A stretch of DNA of 64,000 nucleotides from Sediminibacterium sp. FEMGT703S (lineage in GTDB: Bacteria > Bacteroidota > Bacteroidia > Chitinophagales > Chitinophagaceae): assembly GCA_002786355.1 (NCBI GenBank), contig PGCO01000001.1, positions 62,001 to 126,000 on the forward strand, given 5' to 3'. The notes beneath the pieces are model-generated. The model was given only the letters and a program-made list of their open reading frames with translations, was not told where the DNA came from and made no database searches. Shown one piece after another: positions 10,204 to 17,870 of the stretch (positions within the stretch are counted from its first letter, which is position 1; every line of letters begins with the position of its first letter). The position numbers and the translations under genes were made by a program.

Positions 10204-10582
10204 ACAATCTAATTTTTAAAGTAAACTTCTCTTCTAGTTTGGCCCTGATTAAGTCGTAAATAACTACTGCAATATTTTCAGCAGTCGGATTCAAGTCTTT
10301 AAATTCCTGCGTATCTAGATTCAAATTTTTATGATCAAACCGGTTTAACACCTGTTCTTTAATAATATCGCTCAAAATTTTCAAATCAATCAAATAGCCT
10401 GTCTCAGGATCAATTTCACCAGAAACCTGCACAATTAATTCATAGTTATGGCCATGAAAATTTTCATTGTTACATAATCCAAAAACCGCTTTATTACGCT
10501 CGGTAGACCAGGCTGGATTATTCAGACGGTGTGCGGCATTGAAATGCTCCTTGCGGAATACAGTGATTCTTTTATTATTCAT
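10160..10582 (-). CDS. 6-pyruvoyl-tetrahydropterin synthase/QueD family protein (copy A)
   Basis: T-fold enzyme converting dihydroneopterin triphosphate to 6-pyruvoyl- or 6-carboxy-tetrahydropterin. Zinc histidines are in HFNAAH and HGHNY. The catalytic cysteine sits in FGLCNNENFHGHNY, the other catalytic residues in DHKNLN, and the substrate-anchoring glutamate in LYETERN. The FGxCxNxNxHGHNY arrangement resembles pyruvoyl-tetrahydropterin synthase as much as classical QueD, so the product is uncertain. It has 140 residues. Its 3' end overlaps folE. A second copy lies 187 bp upstream on the same strand (10770-11180), and both keep every catalytic residue I can identify. Confidence 0.88.
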   Translation of the reverse strand: MNNKRITVFRKEHFNAAHRLNNPAWSTERNKAVFGLCNNENFHGHNYELIVQVSGEIDPETGYLIDLKILSDIIKEQVLNRFDHKNLNLDTQEFKDLNPTAENIAVVIYDLIRAKLEEKFTLKIRLYETERNFVEYPTEW

Positions 10583-10769
10583 TCTATTATAATCTTAAGT
10601 CAAAAGCCAAGAGAACGTTTATTATTTGGTACTGTTTCAGAAGTGTGCTGATCAAGTGTCCAAACCAATTGTTCTTTAAACCTATCCAAATACGTACCAA
10701 AAACTAAAAAGGATCCTATTTGTCAGATTTTATAATGTAATAACGCAAGAAAAAGGATATTGTTTAAAG

Positions 10770-11180
10770 TTAATCCCCAAAATATTCCACATAAATACGA
10801 GGGGTTTCATACAACTTTACACAATGCAACTTCACAGGGCTGGGTAAATGAGGGGCCAATTGGTTCCAAATAGCCAAAGCTAAATTTTCTGTACTGCACA
10901 TTTTACCTGCCATAAACGGCACATCCATATTTAAATTCTTGTGATCTAAGTGGTCAATTACCTGAGTCTTGATGAGCTTACTAAGAGCTTTAACATCAAA
11001 CAAGAAACCAGTATCTGGGTCGGGGGTGCCTTTAATTGTAATATACAAATCATAGTTATGTCCATGCCAGTTCTCATTGGCACAAACTCCAAAAACCTGT
11101 TCATTACGCTCTTTAGACCAAGCGGGATTGAATAATTTGTGTGCCGCGTTAAAATGTTCTTGTCTGGTCAGATACACCAT
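10770..11180 (-). CDS. 6-pyruvoyl-tetrahydropterin synthase/QueD family protein (copy B)
   Basis: Paralog of the protein at 10160-10582, with the same ordered motifs: HFNAAH, FGVCANENWHGHNY, DHKNLN, STENLA and LYETPR. It has 136 residues. Apparent divergence lies mainly in the C-terminal half (CVKLYETPRIYVEY against KIRLYETERNFVEY), which shapes the pterin pocket, so the two may make different pterins, or one may serve queuosine and the other a biopterin-like product. ATG at 11180. It is divergent from mqnB. A TACCTTTG -7 element lies 17 bp upstream of its start. Assignment to the family is firm; the precise reaction is not. Confidence 0.88.
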   Translation of the reverse strand: MVYLTRQEHFNAAHKLFNPAWSKERNEQVFGVCANENWHGHNYDLYITIKGTPDPDTGFLFDVKALSKLIKTQVIDHLDHKNLNMDVPFMAGKMCSTENLALAIWNQLAPHLPSPVKLHCVKLYETPRIYVEYFGD

Positions 11181-11197
11181 TCCGTTAAAAATTTTTG

Positions 11198-11205
11198 CAA
11201 AGGTA
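11198..11205 (-). promoter_or_regulatory. Candidate Bacteroidota -7 element for queD-like copy B
   Basis: Read on the minus strand this is TACCTTTG, an exact match to the phylum -7 consensus TAnnTTTG, placing the transcription start about 10 nt before the ATG at 11180. No clear TTG appears at the expected -33 distance, so confidence is limited. Confidence 0.35.
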
Positions 11206-11247
11206 CAAAAATGGAGAAAGTTGCGTGTTTTTCGTCAACTTTACACC

Positions 11248-11916
11248 ATGAGGATCGTAATTACATCAGCCACAACGGCAGAATGGATGCCTACATTTGT
11301 AGACGTCAACGAACTGTATACCGGAAAAAGTAAACGATTAAAATTGCAGTTTTATCAATCTGGTGTGGGATTATTAGCCTCGGCAGTTGCTATCACCCGA
11401 TTGGCCATAGAAGAACGCCCCGATTTAATTATTCAAGCTGGGATAGCAGGTAGTTTCAGTAAAAAATACGCCCCGGGCCAGGTTGTAGTCATTAACAATG
11501 AAATGCTGGGAGATACAGGAGTAGAAGAAAAGGGCGACTGGAAAGACCTATTCGATATGAAGCTAGAAAAGAGCAGCTATCATCCCTTCGAAAAAAGAAA
11601 ACTCCCCAATCCTTGGATCAAGCAGTATAATATATTGAATTTGCCGGTAGTGGACGGTATAACAGTCAATCAGGTAACTACACAGCCAGATCGAATTATA
11701 CAATTAAAGAAGAAATATGGAGCTGCCGTAGAAAGCATGGAAGGAGCATCACTACACTATGTAGGTAGAGAAACTGGAATTCCTTTTATACAAATAAGAG
11801 CCATTTCTAATTATGTAGGCGAAAGAGATAAAAGTAAATGGTTGTTGAAAGAGAGCATTGAAGGACTCAACAAAGTATTGATTCAATATGTTGATAGCTT
11901 GTACAATGTGAAATAA
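11248..11916 (+). CDS. mqnB: Futalosine hydrolase (MqnB)
   Basis: MqnB cleaves the base from futalosine in the alternative menaquinone pathway. It belongs to the MTA/SAH nucleosidase fold. Visible family features are the glycine-rich IQAGIAGSFS, the purine-binding region VDGITVNQVTT, and AAVESMEGASLHYVG followed by the aspartate-equivalent segment IRAISNYVGERD. The frame is open further upstream, but that part overlaps the divergent QueD-like gene antisense. ATG at 11248 gives MRIVITSATTAEW, the normal start, and 222 residues. mqnD follows after 36 bp, which strongly supports the futalosine role over general nucleoside hydrolysis. Confidence 0.9.
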   Translation: MRIVITSATTAEWMPTFVDVNELYTGKSKRLKLQFYQSGVGLLASAVAITRLAIEERPDLIIQAGIAGSFSKKYAPGQVVVINNEMLGDTGVEEKGDWKDLFDMKLEKSSYHPFEKRKLPNPWIKQYNILNLPVVDGITVNQVTTQPDRIIQLKKKYGAAVESMEGASLHYVGRETGIPFIQIRAISNYVGERDKSKWLLKESIEGLNKVLIQYVDSLYNVK

Positions 11917-11952
11917 ATCTGAAAAGAGTGGCTTTTCAAACAATCCGCAATT

Positions 11953-12783
11953 ATGAAATTTAGTCTGGCATTTTCCCCCTGCCCCAACGATACATTTATT
12001 TTTGATGCATTGGTAAATCAAAAAATAGATACACATGGAATTTCATTTGATGTGTATTTAGAAGACGTTCAAACCCTTAATGAGTGGGCCTTACAAGGCA
12101 AGATGGATTTTTCAAAAATCAGTTATGGGGTATGGAAAAAAGTACAACAACAGTATAACTTACTAAATAGTGGAGGAGCTTTAGGTAAAGGAGTAGGACC
12201 TTTATTGATCACCCAACCTGGAAAATTCAAAGCAGCATTCACTGAAAAAGATCCAACAATATATTCCAATGCTGTTTGTGCGGATGCTGTAAACAATATG
12301 ACCATTGCTATACCAGGCGAAAACACCACCGCACATTTACTCTTTAGTTTGGCATATCCCAATGCAACTAAAAAAGTATTTAAAGTATTTCATGAAATAG
12401 AAAATGCGGTTCTGAATGGAGAAGTAGATGCCGGTGTAATCATACACGAGAATCGCTTTACTTATGAAGCAAGAGGATTAGCAAAAATCATTGACCTCGG
12501 TGCTTATTGGGAAGAAACCCAACAATTACCTATTCCGCTAGGCGGAATCATAGCTAAGAAAACAATTGACCCCGCAATCATACAACAAGTAGACGCACTT
12601 ATAAAGGAAAGTATAGAATATGCTTTTGCAAACTATCCAACAGTAGCACCTTATGTAATTGAGCACGCACAAGAAATGAGTGAAGAAGTGATGCGGCAGC
12701 ATATAGACCTCTACGTAAATAATTTTTCGCTTGACCTCGGCATCCAAGGCTTACAAGCAGTTGAAAAACTTACAAGCATTTAA
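11953..12783 (+). CDS. mqnD: 1,4-dihydroxy-6-naphthoate synthase (MqnD)
   Basis: MqnD converts cyclic dehypoxanthinyl futalosine to 1,4-dihydroxy-6-naphthoate, late in the futalosine menaquinone pathway. The fold is that of a periplasmic-binding protein without a signal peptide, so it acts in the cytoplasm. The opening FSPCPNDTFIFDALV is characteristic, as are SKISYGVW and GEVDAGVIIHENRFTY, which carry the substrate-binding and catalytic histidine region. It has 276 residues, full length. Co-transcribed with mqnB. mqnA, mqnC and mqnE are not in the window. Its 3' end runs into REP-like repeats that probably serve as the transcript end. Confidence 0.93.
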   Translation: MKFSLAFSPCPNDTFIFDALVNQKIDTHGISFDVYLEDVQTLNEWALQGKMDFSKISYGVWKKVQQQYNLLNSGGALGKGVGPLLITQPGKFKAAFTEKDPTIYSNAVCADAVNNMTIAIPGENTTAHLLFSLAYPNATKKVFKVFHEIENAVLNGEVDAGVIIHENRFTYEARGLAKIIDLGAYWEETQQLPIPLGGIIAKKTIDPAIIQQVDALIKESIEYAFANYPTVAPYVIEHAQEMSEEVMRQHIDLYVNNFSLDLGIQGLQAVEKLTSI

Positions 12784-12801
12784 GTGCTTGTGTCTGTAAA
12801 A

Positions 12802-13032
12802 CTTCATGCCTTCGCTACAACTGTTCGTTAAAGGCATGCATCAGCAAACATTTTTTCTTCGCTGCAATCCTTCTTCGAAGTCTTAAATGCTCAGAAAAAA
12901 TTTTCCTGACACATGCTTAACCAATAGTTAAACACTTCAAGAAAATTCACGCCGAGCATTTAATACGTTTTAACGGATTGTAGCGAAGGCGTGAAGATTT
13001 CTTGAAGTATAAAAATGTTTGCTGATGCATGC
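12802..13032. repeat. REP-like palindromic repeat cluster 1
   Basis: Intergenic block between the convergent ends of mqnD and a lipoprotein gene. An exact 22-nt inverted repeat frames it (12834-12855 with 13011-13032). Inside is a second exact 11-nt inverted repeat (12934-12944 with 12998-13008, acttcaagaaa/tttcttgaagt). Three copies of a repeat unit occur: 12802-12840 and 12855-12895 on the minus strand, and 12951-12996 on the plus strand. The shared core reads like gagcatttaat...ggattgtagcgaaggcg. The same core appears again at 14160-14287. Placement at gene 3' ends and inverted pairing match REP/BIME-type elements. Confidence 0.75.
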
Positions 13033-13038
13033 ACTCAT

Positions 13039-13434
13039 TTAAAACTTGGTACGAGAAATTTCAACTCCAGTAGGATAACTTAAGTCACTTTGATTTTCAA
13101 CGGTGATGAACACTTCATCAAAGTCGAATGCAGTAGTGGTTTTGAAACTAGCTTTATCTCCGTTGGTCACTAATAGCTGACCAACATTTTTGGTGCCCTG
13201 CCCTTTTGATACTACCCAAATACTGTAATTAGTTCCAGCAGGAACTAAACGATCGGGACTTGCCAGATTACGTGCCGTAATCTCAAGCGTGTTGTTTTTA
13301 TTGTCGTCCGTCTTTTTTTTCGCGGTAATTTCAGCTGCAGGAACTACAGAAGAAACAGGAAACTTGGCAGTGGTAGCACAAGAAGCAAAAGCAACAAACA
13401 ATGTCAATACAAAGAAGTAATTGAACAATTTCAT
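13039..13434 (-). CDS. Small putative lipoprotein, function unknown
   Basis: A 131-residue protein with an N-terminal signal ending in a lipobox (AFASC), so a lipid-anchored envelope protein is likely. The mature part is short and polar. A Lys/Asp/Asn-rich stretch (KKKTDDNKNN) is followed by a predicted all-beta region containing NYSIWVVSKG and DFDEVFITVENQ, suggestive of a small immunoglobulin-like or adhesin-like sandwich. I recognise no named family. Transcribed toward the repeat cluster at 12802-13032. The next gene upstream (DUF2911) is 105 bp away and may share a transcript, since both encode exported proteins. Confidence 0.7.
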   Translation of the reverse strand: MKLFNYFFVLTLFVAFASCATTAKFPVSSVVPAAEITAKKKTDDNKNNTLEITARNLASPDRLVPAGTNYSIWVVSKGQGTKNVGQLLVTNGDKASFKTTTAFDFDEVFITVENQSDLSYPTGVEISRTKF

Positions 13435-13539
13435 AAATAAGATTTTAGATAAATGTGATCGCTGTAATCAGAAAATATCTAAATCATAGGGTAAGCTACA
13501 ACTAATAAATCAAGTAACCACAACACAAACTGTTAATAC

Positions 13540-14097
13540 TTATGATTTTGTATTTTGAAAATCGAAGGAAACAGTTAAGTATTCCCAACTTATTTCCACT
13601 TTACCTTTATCATTTCCAGTTGAAATGATTTTATATTGAAGAGCTTCGGTTAAAATTTTATTTTTCTTTGGCCTAGTTACAATTCGAATCAAATCATTTT
13701 TTTCGTTGTATGCATCCGCCAAATGCATATCCCAATCTTTACTCAATATTAGTGTCCATTGATTTTTATCAGGTATGGTAAAAAAACCATACTTCCCCTT
13801 AGGAATCAATTTATTGTTGATTAGTACATCAGCAGAAAATTCAATCCATGTTGCTTTATGCGCTCCAGTTGCCCAAACTTGACCATAAGCAACTAATCCG
13901 TTCCAAATATTCCTACCCCTTACACTGGGCGCCCCATAATCAATATGAACATGATTATCCCCAATCATTGCCATAGATTCAGTGCGTGGACTTTTAGCTT
14001 TCACAGTAGTATCTTTCGGCGTAGCATGATTTTCATGCTGAGCAATCCCAACCAATGAAACAAACAACGCAATAAAAAATAGAAAAGCACCACGCAT
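13540..14097 (-). CDS. DUF2911 family exported protein
   Basis: A 185-residue protein with a signal peptide (FLFFIALFVSLVGIA-QH) and a DUF2911 domain across most of the rest. The family hallmarks are YGAPSVRGRNIWNGLV, VWATGAHKATWIEFS, IPKGKYGFFTIP and WTLILSKDW. DUF2911 proteins are common in Bacteroidota and have no established activity; the fold is expected to be a small beta-barrel. The stretch DYGAPSVRGR near the N-terminus is the most conserved part. Located between repeat cluster 2 and the small lipoprotein gene, all on the minus strand. Confidence 0.85.
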   Translation of the reverse strand: MRGAFLFFIALFVSLVGIAQHENHATPKDTTVKAKSPRTESMAMIGDNHVHIDYGAPSVRGRNIWNGLVAYGQVWATGAHKATWIEFSADVLINNKLIPKGKYGFFTIPDKNQWTLILSKDWDMHLADAYNEKNDLIRIVTRPKKNKILTEALQYKIISTGNDKGKVEISWEYLTVSFDFQNTKS

Positions 14098-14159
14098 AAA
14101 AAATCATTTAAAATTCAGCACTAAAAATAAAACAAAAACCCAACTTTCACTTCACATTT

Positions 14160-14287
14160 AATCCTTCAAAGAATGATTGCTGCGTTAAAGCCTGAAGATA
14201 GGTGGTTTGCTGTGGGAAAATTTTTGCTGAGCATTTAATCCTTCGAAGAAGGATTGTAGCGAAAGCGGAAATGTTTCCCACAGCAAA
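14160..14287. repeat. REP-like palindromic repeat cluster 2
   Basis: Intergenic block downstream of the photolyase gene. The main unit (core 14227-14266) repeats the motif gagcatttaatccttcgaagaaggattgtagcgaaagcg in outline and is framed by an exact 14-nt inverted repeat, tttgctgtgggaaa (14206-14219) with its complement (14274-14287). The inner aatccttc/gaaggatt forms a second hairpin. A more diverged unit occupies 14160-14196. The core is shared with cluster 1 at 12802-13032 but the flanking arms have different sequences that remain complementary, which indicates selection for folding. Confidence 0.75.
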
Positions 14288-14298
14288 TTGATAATATA

Positions 14299-15612
14299 TT
14301 AGGCAGGCTTCAACGCAGCAGCATAAGTTTCAAGGACACGCTTCCGCGCAACTTCATGTACTACAATAGGCTGCGGATAATTGAACTCTTGAAACTCAGG
14401 CACCCATTGCTTAATATACTTTAGATCTTTATCAAATTTTTCCGTTTGTAAGTAAGGATTAAACACCCTGAAATAAGGAGCAGCATCGCAACCACTACTG
14501 GCCGCCCATTGCCAACCACCATTATTGGCCGATAAGTCAAAGTCTAATAATTTATTCGCAAAATAAGCTTCGCCCCAACGCCAATCAATCAATAAATGTT
14601 TGGTTAAAAAAGAAGCTACAATCATTCTAACGCGATTGTGCATAAACCCAGTGGTATTGAGTTCTCGCATTCCAGCATCTACAATAGGATAACCTGTTTG
14701 TCCTTCGCACCATTTTTGAAACTCAGCTTCGTTATTTCGCCATTTAATTTTTTCGTATTCCGCTTTAAAAGCATGCCCCTTACCTACTTTAGGAAAATGC
14801 CATAATATCATTTGATAAAAATCTCTCCAAATTAATTCATTCAAATAAGTTTCGTTTAAACCAGCAGCAATAATTGCAAGCGAACGAATACTAACCGTAC
14901 CAAAACGTAAGTGTACGCCCATTTTAGAAGTTCCGTTTTCCAATGCAGGAAAATCTCTATTCTGACTGTACTTACGAACAATCTCTTCATTCAATTGCTT
15001 ACAGGGAAACACCATTTCCACTTCTTTAAAATTCATGGAAGCCAGAGAAGGAATTTCATTAGGCGCTTGTTTATAAAAAGTATCAAAATATTGTTCAGTT
15101 AAATAAGGCTTTAGATAATCTGGAGTAAGTTTTGCCTTCCATTTTTTTGAATATGGAGTAAATACCGTGTAAGGTTTGCCGTCATCTTTAGTTACCTCCT
15201 CTTTTTCAAAAATAACTTGGTCTTTATACGTTTCAAAACCAACACCAGCATGAGCAAGCAAATCTGCAATCGCTTTATCTCGCTCTTGCGCATATGGCTC
15301 ATAATCATGATTCGTAAAAACAGTTTGGATACTGTAAGATTGAACCAGTTGAGTAAAGACATCCAAAGGCTTTCCATGAAATACTTTCATAGTACTACCC
15401 ATAGCAACCAATTCTGCTTGCATTTCGGTTATAGCCGAATGTATAAATGCAACACGTTTATCGGCCCTGTCTTGTAATTGATCTAAAATAGCAGTATCAA
15501 AAATGAAAACGGGTAAAACAGGAACTCCTGAACGCAATGCATGATACAAAGCCGCATTGTCTTTCAAACGCAAATCTCTTCTAAACCAAACAATGTTTAC
15601 TAAGGGCCTCAT
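14299..15612 (-). CDS. Deoxyribodipyrimidine photolyase / cryptochrome family
   Basis: Flavoprotein of the photolyase/cryptochrome family that uses blue light to split UV-induced pyrimidine dimers. The N-terminal antenna-binding Rossmann domain opens with NIVWFRRDLRLKDNAAL. The C-terminal FAD domain shows LNELIWRDFYQMIL, GMRELNTTGFMHNRVRMIVASFL and DFDLSANNGGWQWAASSG. The last of these contains the FAD-proximal asparagine and tryptophan positions of class I photolyases. The 437 residues are slightly short for the class but complete. CPD photolyase is the best guess; a cryptochrome-like or 6-4 role cannot be separated by eye. Its 3' end faces REP-like repeats. Confidence 0.9.
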   Translation of the reverse strand: MRPLVNIVWFRRDLRLKDNAALYHALRSGVPVLPVFIFDTAILDQLQDRADKRVAFIHSAITEMQAELVAMGSTMKVFHGKPLDVFTQLVQSYSIQTVFTNHDYEPYAQERDKAIADLLAHAGVGFETYKDQVIFEKEEVTKDDGKPYTVFTPYSKKWKAKLTPDYLKPYLTEQYFDTFYKQAPNEIPSLASMNFKEVEMVFPCKQLNEEIVRKYSQNRDFPALENGTSKMGVHLRFGTVSIRSLAIIAAGLNETYLNELIWRDFYQMILWHFPKVGKGHAFKAEYEKIKWRNNEAEFQKWCEGQTGYPIVDAGMRELNTTGFMHNRVRMIVASFLTKHLLIDWRWGEAYFANKLLDFDLSANNGGWQWAASSGCDAAPYFRVFNPYLQTEKFDKDLKYIKQWVPEFQEFNYPQPIVVHEVARKRVLETYAAALKPA

Positions 15613-15701
15613 TACAACAATTTTATTTTAAACAATAGAGAAAGTAAAAAGTTTAAAATGAATGTTGTAAACCAATTGCAATAATAATTATGCGAACGAC
15701 T

Positions 15702-16907
15702 CTATATATTCCTTGGAAAAGGATCAGCAAAGCGTGTTGAGTCTTCCATGAAATTCATTTCTTCATCTTGCAATAAACATTTTTCTAGAGCAGCAATCAT
15801 GGTAGCTTGATCAATATCTTGACCTATGAACACCAATTCATTCATACGATCGCCCCATACCTTATGCCACTTAGATTCTATGTACTGTTGATTTTCTATA
15901 AATGATGGATACTTAATTCTTTCAGCATAAGGCATACTCATCCACCACACCCCTGCTTTTTCCAATCTAGATGACCCACCCGCCTGACTAAAATTAATTG
16001 CTTCATTAGGCCGAGAAGCCAACCAAAACAAACCCTTTGCACGTATGATACCCATTGGATATTCTTCATTCAGGTATTTCCATAAACGGGAGGGATGAAA
16101 AGGCTTTTGATTTCTGAAGACAAAAGAGCTAATGCCGTACTCTTCTGTTTCTGGGGTGTGTACTCCCCCTTCTAATTCTTTTTGCCAACCAGCAGAATTT
16201 TGGGCTTCCTCAAAATCAAAAAGTTGCGTATTTAGCAACTCATTGGGATCTACTTTGGAAAATGAAGTAGCAATGATTTTGGCACCAGGATTTAATTTTT
16301 TGATTGCAGCTTGTAATAGTCCCAAACTAGGTGCATCAATTAAATCAGTTTTATTCAATACGATTACATTGGCAAACTCAATTTGATCGGTGAGTAAGTT
16401 TACAATAGTCCTGTAATCTCCATCGATATCCGTTAATTTACGATCAATCAACAATTCATTGGTACCAAAATCTTTAAAAAAATTAAAGCAATCAACCACT
16501 GTAACCAATGTATCGATATAACTAAATTTAGAAAGATCAATTTTACCGTCTTCACTCACAAAACTAAAAGTTTGCGCAACCGGAACTGGCTCTCCAATAC
16601 CAGTGTTCTCTATGAGCAAATAATCAAACCGATTTTCGTTCGCTAATTTTTCAACTTCAATCATCAGGTCTTCTCTCAATGTGCAACAGATACATCCATT
16701 ACTCATTTCAACTAATTTCTCCTCTGTTCGTGACAATACATTTTGGTTCTTAACCAAATTAGCATCTACGTTCACTTCACTCATATCATTTACAATAACA
16801 GCTACTTTCAAGCCTACTTTGTTGTGTAGAATATGATTGAGCAGTGTTGTTTTTCCAGCACCTAAAAATCCACTAAGGAGTGTAACGGGTAATTTACGTG
16901 TATTCAT
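15702..16907 (-). CDS. COG0523 (CobW/ZNG1) metal-chaperone GTPase
   Basis: G3E-type P-loop GTPase of the CobW/ZNG1 group, which delivers metals, often zinc, under scarcity. Walker A is GFLGAGKTTLL near residue 12. The metal-binding CxCC motif is in NGCICCTLRED, Walker B-like in LIENTGIGEP, and the base-recognition motif is NKTDLI. The C-terminal CobW_C domain follows from about residue 250. The frame extends six codons upstream of 16907, but ATG at 16907 gives the normal MNTRKLPVTLLSG start and leaves the adjacent palindrome untranslated. Two TGCAAC-N3-GTTGCA palindromes sit right upstream, which argues for Zur-type control and a zinc role. Length 401 residues. Confidence 0.88.
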   Translation of the reverse strand: MNTRKLPVTLLSGFLGAGKTTLLNHILHNKVGLKVAVIVNDMSEVNVDANLVKNQNVLSRTEEKLVEMSNGCICCTLREDLMIEVEKLANENRFDYLLIENTGIGEPVPVAQTFSFVSEDGKIDLSKFSYIDTLVTVVDCFNFFKDFGTNELLIDRKLTDIDGDYRTIVNLLTDQIEFANVIVLNKTDLIDAPSLGLLQAAIKKLNPGAKIIATSFSKVDPNELLNTQLFDFEEAQNSAGWQKELEGGVHTPETEEYGISSFVFRNQKPFHPSRLWKYLNEEYPMGIIRAKGLFWLASRPNEAINFSQAGGSSRLEKAGVWWMSMPYAERIKYPSFIENQQYIESKWHKVWGDRMNELVFIGQDIDQATMIAALEKCLLQDEEMNFMEDSTRFADPFPRNI

Positions 16908-16909
16908 TA

Positions 16910-16962
16910 TGCAACTTTGTTGCAAAATAAAGCAAACTTTTCAATAATGCAACAATGTTGCA
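16910..16962. promoter_or_regulatory. Two Zur-like palindromic operators upstream of the COG0523 gene
   Basis: Two 15-bp palindromes of form TGCAAC-N3-GTTGCA, at 16910-16924 and 16948-16962, centres 38 bp apart, fill the 67 bp between the aminotransferase stop and the COG0523 start. The first ends 3 nt from the start codon. The length, symmetry and gene context fit a Fur-family (Zur) operator. The regulator itself is not in the window, so naming it is inference. Confidence 0.6.
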
Positions 16963-16974
16963 AAGAATTTCTAA

Positions 16975-17823
16975 CTAAAACATATCTGCCATTATTTCTT
17001 TATACAAATGCGGCACTAACTGATGCATATAAGTATTCTTGCCGCATTGCTTCACCCAGCGCATCCCATAAATGGCATTGGTTAAAAAAACTTCGGAGGC
17101 ATTGGCTAAATCATCAGCACTTACAATGCCCTCTTTCACTTCATAGCCTCGTTCTTGCAATTGCTTTAAAATATATCGGCGCATTACGCCAGACACAGGA
17201 CCTTCCGATAAAGCAGGGGTTATAATCGTTCCATTGTTGATAATAAACACATTGGCGATGGTAGCGTCAGCAATATTGCCTTGCGGATTTAATAAAATCG
17301 CATCATTTAAGTGATGTTCTTTTGCCCACAATGCAGCCATAACATAACCCAAATAATTATTCGATTTCAATAACGAAAAATGATCTGATTGTTTTACTGC
17401 AGCAGCGTAAATATCAATGTCTAATCCATTTTCATTTAACCGATTGTTCATTGGATTCAAAGCCCAGGTTTGAATGAGCAAATGTGGAAAATGATTTTGT
17501 TCATCATAAATTCCACCATCCCCTCTATAGATAGTCACCCTAACTCGAGCCAATTGATGGTGCTGATTCTTGGCAACCAACTGTTGAATTGCCTGCACAA
17601 TATATTCAGCCGTAAAGTAGGCCGGTGGCTTAAACTGCAATATATGTAGGGCATGAAACAAGCGTTCCAAATGCAACTGCTCTAATAGTATTTTCCCATT
17701 GAACCATTTCATGGTTTCAAAAAATCCATCCCCATATCTGAAAGACCGATTATTAGGCGAAATCAAGAGCTTATCGTGCTTTAAGATTTTACCATCACTA
17801 AAAAGAAATTGAGCAGCATGCAT
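16975..17823 (-). CDS. Class IV PLP aminotransferase (PabC/IlvE-like)
   Basis: Fold-type IV PLP enzyme. Members are branched-chain aminotransferases, D-amino acid aminotransferases and aminodeoxychorismate lyases. Visible motifs are FRYGDGFFETM near residue 28, the probable PLP lysine in LLKSNNYLGYVMA, and GNIADATIANVFIINNGTI with the phosphate-cup region SGVMRRYIL. The 282 residues and the C-terminus ending in EVFLTNAIYGMRWV are closer to PabC-like lyases than to full-length IlvE, but substrate cannot be fixed. ATG at 17823 is preceded by TATCTTTG (minus strand, 17828-17835), a good -7 element that would give an almost leaderless mRNA. Divergent from the NIF3 gene. Confidence 0.82.
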   Translation of the reverse strand: MHAAQFLFSDGKILKHDKLLISPNNRSFRYGDGFFETMKWFNGKILLEQLHLERLFHALHILQFKPPAYFTAEYIVQAIQQLVAKNQHHQLARVRVTIYRGDGGIYDEQNHFPHLLIQTWALNPMNNRLNENGLDIDIYAAAVKQSDHFSLLKSNNYLGYVMAALWAKEHHLNDAILLNPQGNIADATIANVFIINNGTIITPALSEGPVSGVMRRYILKQLQERGYEVKEGIVSADDLANASEVFLTNAIYGMRWVKQCGKNTYMHQLVPHLYKEIMADMF

Positions 17824-17870
17824 GCAACAAAGATAGATTGAAGCTAAATTCGTTGGAGTAATTATTCTTT

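Noticed and set aside
11077..11247. N-terminal extension of the mqnB frame
   Set aside because: It overlaps the QueD-like copy B gene antisense, and the family start MRIVITSA is at 11248.
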